A stretch of DNA of 64,000 nt from positions 62,001-126,000 of the forward strand of contig CBDCJX010000001.1 in assembly GCA_965218045.1 (NCBI GenBank), read 5' to 3'. The notes below the pieces were generated by a model, which had not been told where the DNA came from, did not search any database, and saw only the letters and a program-made list of their open reading frames with translations. Position numbers and translations under genes: made by a program. Below, in pieces: positions 9,209-16,998 of the stretch. Positions within the stretch are counted from its first letter, which is position 1; each line of letters starts with the position of its first letter. The stretch comes from CAVRCA01 sp965218045. GTDB lineage: Bacteria > Pseudomonadota > Alphaproteobacteria > Acetobacterales > Acetobacteraceae.

Positions 9209-10156
9209 TCAGTGAACCGGGCGAGACGCAGGCGCCGCCGCTTCATATTCGCGCCGCACCCGAGCGATCATCGCGGCGGCGGGCTCGATCGCCTCGACCC
9301 CGCCGACCGAGTGGCCGGCGCTCCAGATGTCCCGCCAGCGCCGAGTGCCCTCCGGTCCCGCACCGGCGCCGCCATACAGCGCTCGCGCGTTCTGTGGCGT
9401 CACGCTCTCGTCGAGCCGGTCGGGGTCAAGCCCGGCGGCGGTGATCGAGGGACGCAGCATGGAACTGGGCAGGCCGGTGAAGGCGCGGGTCAGGGTCACG
9501 TCGTCGAGCCGGCTGGCGACCAGCATCGACCGATACGCCTCCGAGGCCATGCTCTCGCTGGCGGCGATGAAGCGGGTGCCCATGTAGCCGAGATCGGCGC
9601 CCAGCACCTCGGCGGCGCGCAAGGCGGTCCCGTCGCTGATGCCGCCGGCGAGGACCAGCGGGCCCTGGAAGAAGCCGCGCACCACGCGAACGAAGGCAAA
9701 GCCGTTGGCCCAGCCGGTCTGCCCGCCGGCGCCGGCCGAGAGCAGCACCAGCCCGTCCGCGCCGGCCTCCAGCGCCTTCTCGGCATGGGCGATCGAGGCC
9801 ACGTCGGCGAGCACCAGGCAGCCCCTGTCGTGCAGTGGCGCGATCACCGGACGCGGCGAGCCGACGCTGGTGATCACCAGCGAGACCTTGTGGCGGCACA
9901 GGATAGCGACGTCCTCGGCGAGTGCCTCGCGCCGCATGATGAGGTTGGGACACACCGGGGCGTCGCGCTCGCTCAGCTCGGCGGCGAACCGGGTGAGCCA
10001 GGCGTCGAGCTCGGCCCCGGCGTTCGCGGTCGGGAAGGCGCCGATCACTCCGTTGCGGCAAGCGGCGATCACGAGGTCCGGGCCGGAGACGCGCAGCATC
10101 GGCGCGGCGATGAGCGGCAGGCGCAGGCGGGCGGCGATGCCGGCGGGCAGGGACAT
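9209..10156 (-). CDS. Nitronate monooxygenase family FMN enzyme
   Basis: A 315-residue TIM-barrel flavoprotein of the 2-nitropropane dioxygenase/nitronate monooxygenase family. It shows the opening PLIAAPMLRVSGPDLVIAA, the Gly-rich segment LLSAGAGGQTGWANG and the FMN phosphate-binding LAGGISDG followed by LGADLGYMGTRF, in the usual order. These enzymes oxidise alkyl nitronates, but many members have unrelated substrates, so the specificity is open. The gene lies 46 bp downstream of the YdcF-like gene and 50 bp upstream of the binding-protein gene, all leftward, consistent with one operon. The ATG at 10156 begins right before the conserved domain. Confidence 0.88.
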   Translation of the reverse strand: MSLPAGIAARLRLPLIAAPMLRVSGPDLVIAACRNGVIGAFPTANAGAELDAWLTRFAAELSERDAPVCPNLIMRREALAEDVAILCRHKVSLVITSVGSPRPVIAPLHDRGCLVLADVASIAHAEKALEAGADGLVLLSAGAGGQTGWANGFAFVRVVRGFFQGPLVLAGGISDGTALRAAEVLGADLGYMGTRFIAASESMASEAYRSMLVASRLDDVTLTRAFTGLPSSMLRPSITAAGLDPDRLDESVTPQNARALYGGAGAGPEGTRRWRDIWSAGHSVGGVEAIEPAAAMIARVRREYEAAAPASRPVH

Positions 10157-10202
10157 GCCTGCCTTGTGCCCGGTTGTGCCCGTGTGGGGGAAGCGGATTT
10201 GC

Positions 10203-10730
10203 TCAGACCCGCCCGGTGAACCGCAGCGCTAGCATCAGTACGAGGTCGATCGGCAGGGCCGCGAGTTCACGCAGCCGCCAATACCAACGGACGCGGAGGT
10301 CGCGCGCGGCCGGGAACGGCGGCGGGCGGCCGGGCCTGGCCGGGATGCCGGCGAGGCGCAGCAGCAGCACGCAACGCAGCAGGTGATAGGTCGAGCTGGC
10401 GGCATAGACCGGCCCTGCCGCGCCGCGCGCGCGCAGCAGGCGGGCAACCGCGCGGGCAGAGGAGAGAGTGTTGCGGCCGGTCGCCTCGAGCACGATCTGC
10501 CGATCGGGCACCCCCAGCTCGCGCAGCAGCTCGGCCATCACGACGGCTTCGGCGGGGCCGTGCCGGCCGACCCCGCCGGTCGGCACATAGAGCGGGTCGT
10601 CCAGCCGGCGCCCGAACACCGCCGCGGCCTGCACCCGGCGCCGCAAGGTCATGCTGGGCGCGCCACCCGGGCGCACCGCCGCGCCGAAGATCACGATCGT
10701 CGCCCGCGCCTCCCGCTTGACAGGGCTCAC
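10203..10730 (-). CDS. YdcF/ElyC (DUF218) family protein
   Basis: A 175-residue protein with the DUF218 pattern: ATIVIFGAAVRPGGAPS near the N-terminus, a GGVG loop, the EATGRNTLSSARAVARLL helix and YAASSTYHLLRCVLLLRLAG. Relatives such as SanA, ElyC and YdcF are linked to envelope or peptidoglycan-precursor processes, but the reaction is not established for most of them. The frame continues upstream into the divergent PhyH gene; I prefer the GTG at 10730, which begins just before the first conserved strand and leaves about 60 bp for divergent promoters. The C-terminus has a hydrophobic stretch (LPIDLVLMLALRF) that could be membrane-associated. It may be the first gene of the leftward operon. 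Confidence 0.75.
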   Translation of the reverse strand: MSPVKREARATIVIFGAAVRPGGAPSMTLRRRVQAAAVFGRRLDDPLYVPTGGVGRHGPAEAVVMAELLRELGVPDRQIVLEATGRNTLSSARAVARLLRARGAAGPVYAASSTYHLLRCVLLLRLAGIPARPGRPPPFPAARDLRVRWYWRLRELAALPIDLVLMLALRFTGRV

Positions 10731-10789
10731 CCGCGCTTCCCAGCTTGCGTGCCGCACCGCGCGATGGGGTGCATCGGGAGGGAGCTGCG

Positions 10790-11617
10790 ATGAAGGCGCT
10801 GTCCGAGGCCGCCGTTCGTCAGTATGTCGAGCAGGGCTACTACGCACCGGTGCGTGCGTTGGCGCCCGAGGAGGCGGCGGCGATCCGGCGCCGGCTGGAG
10901 GCGTACGAGGCCCGGACCGGCGGGCTCAGCGGGCCGCTCCGACAGAAATCGCATCTGCTGTTCACCTGGCTGAACGATCTGGTGCGCCATCCCGGCATCC
11001 TCGACCCGGTCGAGGACGTGATCGGCCCGAATATCCTATGCTGGAGCTCGACCTTCTTCATCAAGAACGCGCGCGATCCGGGCTTCGTCTCCTGGCACCA
11101 GGATTCGACCTACTGGGGCCTGGAGCCGCCGGACGTGATCACCGCCTGGGTGGCGCTCTCGCCGAGCACGGCGGCGAACGGCGCGATGCGGGTGATCCCC
11201 GGCACGCATCGGCTGGATCAGGTGCCGCACCGCGATACCTTCGCCGCTGACAACCTGCTGAGCCGTGGCCAGGAGGTCGAGGTCGAGGTCGATGAGCGGC
11301 GAGCCGCGGCGCTGAGCCTGCAACCGGGCGAGATCTCGCTGCATCACGTCCGGCTGATCCACGGCTCGGACCCGAACCCGTCCGACGAGCGGCGCATCGG
11401 CTTTGCCATCCGCTACATCCCGACGCGCGTGCGCCAAGTGGCGGGCCAGCACGACAGCGCCACCCTGGTGCGGGGCGAGGATCGGCACCACAATTTCGAA
11501 CCAGAACCACGACCGGCGGCCGACATGTCGGCCGCCGCCTTGGCCTACCACGCGCGCATCACCGGCGAGCACGCGCGAATGTTGATGCGCGGTACTCAGC
11601 AGGCGATGCGGGCGTAG
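10790..11617 (+). CDS. Phytanoyl-CoA dioxygenase (PhyH) family Fe(II)/2-oxoglutarate oxygenase
   Basis: A 275-residue member of the PhyH family. The iron triad is visible as WHQDSTYWG (HxD) about 100 residues in and a distal His in the HHVRLIHGSDPN segment, followed by the Arg-containing RRIGFAIRYIP strand that binds 2-oxoglutarate. Bacterial members hydroxylate diverse small molecules, so the substrate is unknown. GGGAGGGAG at 10776-10784 is the ribosome site for the ATG at 10790; the upstream in-frame ATG at 10745 lacks one. It stands alone on the plus strand, divergent from the YdcF-like gene and convergent with the GH16 gene. Confidence 0.88.
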   Translation: MKALSEAAVRQYVEQGYYAPVRALAPEEAAAIRRRLEAYEARTGGLSGPLRQKSHLLFTWLNDLVRHPGILDPVEDVIGPNILCWSSTFFIKNARDPGFVSWHQDSTYWGLEPPDVITAWVALSPSTAANGAMRVIPGTHRLDQVPHRDTFAADNLLSRGQEVEVEVDERRAAALSLQPGEISLHHVRLIHGSDPNPSDERRIGFAIRYIPTRVRQVAGQHDSATLVRGEDRHHNFEPEPRPAADMSAAALAYHARITGEHARMLMRGTQQAMRA

Positions 11618-11666
11618 TCCAGGCGGCGAGACCGCGGCGACGCTGGCGCGGCGCAACGGTCCGGGA

Positions 11667-11828
11667 TCAGCGGCGACGGGCGCCCTCGACCCGCGGGGCG
11701 GCCTTGCCGTCGTCGAAGCGGCGTGTTCGCTTTCGCGACCACGCCATCACCGCAAAGACCAAGCAGACTTGTCCCACCGAGATCACGACAGTCCACCAAC
11801 TCGGAGCGAGCCATCCGAGACGATCGAT
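11667..11828 (-). other. Possible tiny membrane protein ORF downstream of the GH16 gene
   Basis: Immediately after the TGA of the GH16 gene the same frame stays open for about 58 codons and encodes one convincing membrane helix (SWWTVVISVGQVCLVFAVMA) followed by an Arg/Lys-rich tail. A good Shine-Dalgarno (GAGGAGG) precedes it, but the codon at the right distance is ATC at 11828, a very rare start, and no ATG, GTG or TTG is placed well. The amino-acid pattern looks coding. Alternatives are a genuine small protein with a rare start, a readthrough extension, or a remnant. Confidence 0.25.
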
Positions 11829-11843
11829 CTCACCCTCCTCGAC

Positions 11844-13361
11844 TCAGGACGCGATGCCGAAATGCTGCGTGCCGGCACTGTAGAACGTCGCGCCCGAAAA
11901 ACTCCTCGAACCGAAGTCGATCGAGTTAACATAGAGATTGCGGTCGGCTTGCGGCGAACCGCCATACGCGTCGTTGAGAAAAGTGACCGCAACGTCGTGT
12001 GATCCCGCCGCCAGATTGCCCGTGAAGGTGAAATCCTGCGCGGTGCCAAGTCGATGTTGGGCGGTAACCACGTGGGACGTGTCAACGGGCTTGCCGTCTA
12101 TGCTGATCTTGAACCCAGCGTCGCCCTGCCAGGCATCCTCCGACATGTGCAAGGTCAACGCGTGCGGCGGCGCTGGAATCGTCGGCGTCGTGTTTCCTAC
12201 AGTGAAATTCCTGGTCCCGTTCGACAGCAGAACCGCCGAGGTGTTCGCGCACACCGAACCGTCATAGGCGATCGAGTCGACATAGAGATTCCGGTCTGTC
12301 GCCGCCGAGCCGCCATAGGCGTCGTTGATGAAGGCCATCTGCACCTGGTGCGTGCCGGCGGCCCAGGGACCGGTCAGCGTCACGTGCTCGTCCAAGCCGG
12401 ATGAATGCAAGGTGCCCACCGTCCGGACACCGCCGACCTGGACTCCGTCCACTTTGACCGTGAACCTGGCGTCTCCTTGCCAAGCGTCTTCGGACAGGGC
12501 GAGGTCCAGCGAGTGGGTCGAACCCGCGGGCGCGGGCGCGGGCGCTGGCGAGGTCGGGGGCAGGGCAGGTGCCGTCACCCGGCTGACGGCGGAGAGGGAG
12601 CCATCGTGATCCGCATAGCCCGCCTCGCCGGCAATCGCCACGGCGGCCGGGTTCGACGAGTAGACGTGGACCCAATCGACGTACATGTGGTCGCTCGTGC
12701 CGGGCTGCGCGCTTGGGGTCCAATCGAGGTTGTGGTTGGCGTACGCCGACAGGATGATGTTGAACGGCTGGTTCTCGTTCGACGCGGTCGGGGCGGAGAA
12801 TTGCTTCGCGCCGTCGAGATACCAGGTCAACGTGGTCGGGGTCCAAGCCAGCCCGTAGGTGTGGAAGCCAGCCGACAGATCCGGCCCATTGTAGATGTTG
12901 TAGTTGTCGGCCGGCGTGGTCGACGATCCGCCGTGGTTGGTGAGGTAGACATCGCCGTGATGCGCCCCGGGGTGTTCCTCGATGTCGATCTCGGGCGGCC
13001 ACGGTCCGCTGTTCGGCAGCAACCAGAATGCGTCGCTGAACCCCGACACGCTAGTCAGCTTCGCCGACATCTCGAAATAGCCGTATTGCTGCGAGAAGCC
13101 GCCCGGGACGCCGTTCGGATTGGTATCGAGATAGGGCGCGGAGTTCGACGTGACGGCCATGTCCAGGACGCTATTCGATACGCGGAACAGCGATCCGGGC
13201 TGCCCCGGCGGCGTGGGGTTGATCGTCCCCTGACCACCATTCGACACCTGCCGGTAGAATGTCTCGGTTTCCCATCTTATCCCCGGCGTGCCCGGCAGGC
13301 CGGCGTTCAGGGAGTTGAATTCGTCATCAAAGACCAGCTTATAACCAGTCAATAGGGCCAT
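11844..13361 (-). CDS. Glycoside hydrolase family 16 enzyme with two C-terminal CBM60-like modules
   Basis: A 505-residue protein. Residues about 5-245 are a GH16 beta-jellyroll with the catalytic EIDIEE motif (nucleophile and acid/base Glu around the central Asp) and the family strands QQYGYFEMSAKL and FHTYGLAWTPTTLTWYLDG. A Pro/Ala linker leads to two homologous modules of about 105 residues. Each has DAWQGDA, a second NDAYGGS and DRNLYV, which is the calcium-dependent xylan-binding CBM60 pattern. No N-terminal signal peptide is visible, as in type I-secreted GH16 depolymerases such as ExsH; that route is inference. A GTG two codons upstream also exists. It probably trims an exopolysaccharide or plant beta-glucan. 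Confidence 0.87.
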   Translation of the reverse strand: MALLTGYKLVFDDEFNSLNAGLPGTPGIRWETETFYRQVSNGGQGTINPTPPGQPGSLFRVSNSVLDMAVTSNSAPYLDTNPNGVPGGFSQQYGYFEMSAKLTSVSGFSDAFWLLPNSGPWPPEIDIEEHPGAHHGDVYLTNHGGSSTTPADNYNIYNGPDLSAGFHTYGLAWTPTTLTWYLDGAKQFSAPTASNENQPFNIILSAYANHNLDWTPSAQPGTSDHMYVDWVHVYSSNPAAVAIAGEAGYADHDGSLSAVSRVTAPALPPTSPAPAPAPAGSTHSLDLALSEDAWQGDARFTVKVDGVQVGGVRTVGTLHSSGLDEHVTLTGPWAAGTHQVQMAFINDAYGGSAATDRNLYVDSIAYDGSVCANTSAVLLSNGTRNFTVGNTTPTIPAPPHALTLHMSEDAWQGDAGFKISIDGKPVDTSHVVTAQHRLGTAQDFTFTGNLAAGSHDVAVTFLNDAYGGSPQADRNLYVNSIDFGSRSFSGATFYSAGTQHFGIAS

Positions 13362-13465
13362 AATCACAATCCCAAGTAGAATAATGCAATGCGGTATATA
13401 CGTGATTGTGATGGCGGCCGGTCAAGGCTTCTCGTCGATCGAGCCGGGCAAAATTCGCCCTCGCA

Positions 13466-14413
13466 ATGGTTAGTTGGCTCAAAACGGCGGTCAGGTGGTG
13501 CGCTAACTTGAAGCTGTTCCCGGCACTCGCGCGCGGCATCCGGTGCTTGGGTCGGAGACGTGCATCTACCGGCACGGCGGCGCTGCTGGCCGTCGTGGTC
13601 GCTCTGTCCGGGGCGGTCGCGGCCGAGCCCGTTGCAGGCTCGGGCGCGTCCGATCCTGTCCGGGAACGACTGGATTTGACCGGCTACAAGCTCACCTTCA
13701 AAGAAGACTTCGACAGTTTCAGCGCGTCGACCAACGGCGATCGGACGACATGGGAAACGCGATACTGGTATGGCGCGCGGACGTTTCCAGGCAACAGCGA
13801 CTTCCTGCTCGATCCAAGCGTGGGCGGTGTCGGTGAAACGCCGTACAGCTTGTCGAATGGCATCCTGACCATTCGTGCGGCGCGGATCTCGACGCGACTA
13901 CGCTCGGCCGGTGTGACGCAACCCTTCACCACGGGACAGATCGACACGCACAACTCGTTTCATCAGCAATACGGGTATTTCGAGATGCGCGCGAAGCTAC
14001 CCGGTGTTCCCGGCGCGAGCAGCGCGTTCTGGCTGATGCCCCTCGAGGGCCCCTGGCCGCCGGAGATCGACATCCAGGAGGTCGACGGGCGCTATCCGAC
14101 CTACCTCATGATGACCAACCACTCGGATGCCAAGAACCCGAAAGCGGCCGCGGGATCGGCCGTGGTGGCCGATCTGAGCCGGGACTTCCATGTGTTCGGC
14201 CTCATGTGGACAGTGGCGCGACTGACTTTCTACCTCGATGGCGTCGCGCTGTTCACCACACCGACGCAGCCGGACGAGCACCAACCAATGTATATCCTCG
14301 CCGGTATCTATGTGGGCGGGCCGGCGCATGGCGGCGATCCGACCGACCCTCATTTCAGCGCCGAATACCAAATCGACTACGTCCGGGCCTACGCCAAGGC
14401 TGCGGCCCCCTAG
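13466..14413 (+). CDS. Glycoside hydrolase family 16 enzyme, N-terminal signal/anchor
   Basis: A 315-residue GH16 protein divergent from the first one. A basic N-terminus leads into a hydrophobic segment (about residues 35-53, TGTAALLAVVVALSGAVA) that can act as a signal peptide or anchor. The catalytic motif EIDIQE is present, with flanking FWLMPLEGPWPPE and the LTFYLDGVALF strand. It has no carbohydrate-binding module, unlike its neighbour. The two enzymes share the TGYKL-F-DEF/EDF opening and the QQYGYFEM strand, so they are paralogues separated by 104 bp of divergent promoter region. The stop overlaps the stop of the E1-nitroreductase gene by 4 bp, tail to tail. Confidence 0.87.
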   Translation: MVSWLKTAVRWCANLKLFPALARGIRCLGRRRASTGTAALLAVVVALSGAVAAEPVAGSGASDPVRERLDLTGYKLTFKEDFDSFSASTNGDRTTWETRYWYGARTFPGNSDFLLDPSVGGVGETPYSLSNGILTIRAARISTRLRSAGVTQPFTTGQIDTHNSFHQQYGYFEMRAKLPGVPGASSAFWLMPLEGPWPPEIDIQEVDGRYPTYLMMTNHSDAKNPKAAAGSAVVADLSRDFHVFGLMWTVARLTFYLDGVALFTTPTQPDEHQPMYILAGIYVGGPAHGGDPTDPHFSAEYQIDYVRAYAKAAAP

Positions 14414-16452
14414 TCCGAGGCCAGCGTCTCCCGCTCGGCGACCACGGGCCCCGCGTCCGCGCGACGGTCGGCGGTGACGAGCCGGCTCAGCTCCTGTCGC
14501 GTCGACCGCGCCCCCGAGCGTTGCCGCGCCGGCTCGCCCACCCGGCCGATGAACACCAGGCTGTCGGGCGCCCTGCCCAGGACGGCGCGGAAGCGGCGCG
14601 CGAGTGCTCCGGCGCGGCGTTCCACCGCGGGATCGGCGGTGAAGGCCGTGCCGCTGTCGCCATAATGGGCAAAGGCGAGGATCGCGAGCGCGGGTTGCAG
14701 CGCAAGGCCGAGCCGGTTTGCCTCCAGCCAGAAACGCTGCACGCTTTCGCCGACCCGGAGCAGGTGCCCGATCCGCTCGTCCTCGGTGTAGACCGGATTC
14801 GCCAGGCGCATCGTGAAGAACGCGCCGCTGGCCAGTCCGGTGAGCAGATCGAGTTGTGCCGCCACGCTCCACGTCCCGCCGAGGCGATTGAGCAGGCGGG
14901 CGCGCGACCACCTCGCCATCGCCCAGCGCATGATCGCAAGCGTGAACCGATCCAGTCCGACGGCCAGCGCCGGGATCGCCTCCGGACTGTGCCGGCGGGC
15001 GAAGTCGAGCATCCGCTGATGCACCGGATACGCCTCGGGGGCACGCAACCTGATATCGGTGGCCCGCGCGCCGAGCATGGCGATACGCAGCCGGTCGCTG
15101 GCCCGCTCGTGCCAGTCGAGCGCGACATGCGATCCGGCCGCGCGCTCGAGACGCTGCTTTTCCGCCGCGGTCAGGCGGCGCGCGCGATAGCGCCCCCGGT
15201 CGACCGAGCGGGTCATCAGATGCGGCAGCCAAAGGTCCGGTGCGACCGAGGCATCAGGCTGGAACTCGACCCTGATCGAGCAAGCGGCACGCGAGCCGGC
15301 GGGCGCATCGGCGCGGGGCTGCTCCAGCCGCCACTGCATGGCGCGGCCCCAGCCCGAGGCGGCGACCCGCAGGCTCTCGAGCAACACCCCGCCGGCGATC
15401 AGGGTCGGCTCGCCCTCTCGATACTCGTAGACATTCTCGCCCGGCGGCCCGCCCACGGTGACGCGGACCTCCTCCTCGCCGGTGATCTCGAAGCGCCACG
15501 GCTGCACATTGTCGCCGCTCGGGGCCCAGCGCGCGGCCCGCAGGATCTCCTCGATCGGCGTCGCCGGCGGCGCGACGGTGGGCGGGCGGGCGGCGAGCCG
15601 ATCGACCATGCGGCGACCCAGAGCAAGCTTGAGCCGTTGCAGCGGGCCGGCATTGCCCCACGGCAGACGCGTGACCGCCAGCCGGCCGACGAACGGGTCG
15701 TAGTGGTGATGCGAGGGTGCGGCCAGCACGGTGCCACGGCCCAGCATCAGCTTGACGGCGGTGACCGCCGCCACGCCCGAGCAGAGCTGCACCGAGGCGC
15801 TGGTCGATGGTCCGCGCTGGGCGGCGAGGTCCAATCGGGTCGGGTCCACCAGGTAGCTCCGGTGCATCGCCTTCGGCACCAGACCGACCAGGAACCGCAG
15901 GTATTGCTCGGTCTCGGGCTGTCCTTGCAGCCGGAAATACTGCTCGAAGCTCATCTTTCCGGGGAGAAAGGCGAGGAAACCCACCCCCATGCCGATCGGC
16001 GCGGCGCACAGTGCCGGGATGCCGAGCTCGGCGCAGCGATCGAACACCTTGCGACGAATATCCAGAACGAAGAAGTCGAACCCGTCGATGAACACGTCGA
16101 CGCCGTCGAGAAACGCGTCAATGTTGCCCTCGTTGATCCCCTGATCGAAGCGCCGGATGCGCAGCTCGGGATTGATGGTGAGCGCCATCTCCTCAAGGAC
16201 CTCAGCCTTGGGCCGGCCGACGGTCGCGGTGTTAGCTCCGATCTGCCGGTTGAAGTTTGCGTAGTCGAACCGATCGAAATCCGAGATGTTGAACCCGCCG
16301 ACGCCGAGTCGGGCGAGGGTGAGCATGTGAACCCCGCCGACCCCGCCCATGCCTGCGATCGCCACCCGCTTGAAGCGTAGCGCCTGCTGTTCCCATTCGG
16401 TGACCCAGCCAATGTTCCGGTCGAATGCGACGTCATACGAGAACTGGGGCAA
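14410..16452 (-). CDS. ThiF/E1-like adenylyltransferase fused to a nitroreductase domain (MoeY-like)
   Basis: A two-domain protein of 680 residues. The N-terminal E1/ThiF domain has the nucleotide-binding loop AGMGGVGG (about 33-40), acidic DFDRFD (58-63) and the NFNRQ segment (67-71). The C-terminal half, from about residue 300, is a flavin nitroreductase-like domain (AARWAPSGDNVQPW). The combination resembles mycobacterial MoeY, but no molybdopterin genes are nearby and the substrate is unknown. The frame runs 58 codons further upstream with low-complexity sequence; the start is better placed at TTG 16450-16452, which has an AAGAGGGAGA ribosome site 7 nt away. Typical adenylated partners (ThiS/MoaD-like) were not seen in the window. 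Confidence 0.82.
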   Translation of the reverse strand: MPQFSYDVAFDRNIGWVTEWEQQALRFKRVAIAGMGGVGGVHMLTLARLGVGGFNISDFDRFDYANFNRQIGANTATVGRPKAEVLEEMALTINPELRIRRFDQGINEGNIDAFLDGVDVFIDGFDFFVLDIRRKVFDRCAELGIPALCAAPIGMGVGFLAFLPGKMSFEQYFRLQGQPETEQYLRFLVGLVPKAMHRSYLVDPTRLDLAAQRGPSTSASVQLCSGVAAVTAVKLMLGRGTVLAAPSHHHYDPFVGRLAVTRLPWGNAGPLQRLKLALGRRMVDRLAARPPTVAPPATPIEEILRAARWAPSGDNVQPWRFEITGEEEVRVTVGGPPGENVYEYREGEPTLIAGGVLLESLRVAASGWGRAMQWRLEQPRADAPAGSRAACSIRVEFQPDASVAPDLWLPHLMTRSVDRGRYRARRLTAAEKQRLERAAGSHVALDWHERASDRLRIAMLGARATDIRLRAPEAYPVHQRMLDFARRHSPEAIPALAVGLDRFTLAIMRWAMARWSRARLLNRLGGTWSVAAQLDLLTGLASGAFFTMRLANPVYTEDERIGHLLRVGESVQRFWLEANRLGLALQPALAILAFAHYGDSGTAFTADPAVERRAGALARRFRAVLGRAPDSLVFIGRVGEPARQRSGARSTRQELSRLVTADRRADAGPVVAERETLASD

Positions 16453-16736
16453 GTCGTTTCTCCCTCTTGGCGACGGTGGCCTGCTCGGGTCCGGTTCCGT
16501 GGCGGCGGGTCGGCTCGTGGCCGATTTGTCTTGATCCGGTCGGAGATCGCGATCCGGTGGCAAATTCCTCGCGCAGCGCAGAGCGCGAGGCGCGCTGTCA
16601 GATTTCTTTACAGCGGATGAATACAACGGTCTACCGGCATCGCGCTCCCGAGAAATATATAAGCTCGATATTTCAGCGACTTACTAACCATCACTGAAAT
16701 ACCCCCGTTTCGCGGGCGAAGAGTGAGTCGAATCTT

Positions 16737-16753
16737 CGCAATCAGAGATTGCG
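16737..16753. promoter_or_regulatory. Perfect 7-bp dyad, candidate enhancer-binding-protein site
   Basis: CGCAATC and GATTGCG form a perfect inverted repeat around a 3-nt centre. It lies about 150 bp upstream of the sigma-54 promoter, a distance normal for sites bound by sigma-54 activators such as PrsR, which is known to control PEP-CTERM genes in other bacteria. The binding protein is inferred. Confidence 0.4.
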
Positions 16754-16902
16754 GAATTGATAACGATCCTTCGAGTTACAGGTGTGTGCAGTCGCCTCGC
16801 GGACTAGCGCCTCTGCTGAGCCGACGGGATATTTTACACTCCGTCGCGTGACTCAGGTCGCACCCCGGGAGCCACGGGACGCATAGCGGTGTATTCTGTC
16901 TT

Positions 16903-16918
16903 TGGCCCGCTTCTTGCT
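16903..16918 (+). promoter_or_regulatory. Sigma-54 (RpoN) -24/-12 promoter of the PEP-CTERM gene
   Basis: TGGCCCG-N4-TTGCT matches the TGGCACG-N4-TTGCW consensus at all but one position, with the invariant GG and GC separated by exactly 10 bases. It lies about 80 bp upstream of the PEP-CTERM start codon on the same strand. Confidence 0.7.
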
Positions 16919-16998
16919 TCTCTCACGCCAGAGCAGTCGCTCGCCGACCGGCTACGATCGGCAGAGCGCACGGCGCAAGAAAACGGAAAGGGCCTGTT

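Larger units (their letters stand above)
16453..16998. other. 546-bp gene-free divergent regulatory region
   Basis: No gene is supported here. The stretch is visibly richer in A/T than its surroundings between about 16600 and 16780. It contains an 8-bp inverted repeat (CCTCGCGC...GCGCGAGG, about 16567-16590), a 7-bp inverted repeat ATTTCAG...CTGAAAT (16670-16700), a perfect dyad CGCAATC-AGA-GATTGCG (16737-16753) and a sigma-54-type promoter (16903-16918). The signals point towards control of the PEP-CTERM gene on the right. Confidence 0.6.

Noticed and set aside
14206..16380. Plus-strand open frame of 724 codons
   Set aside because: It is the antisense shadow of the E1-nitroreductase gene: Arg/Gly/Ala/His-rich, no motifs, and overlaps the GH16 end.
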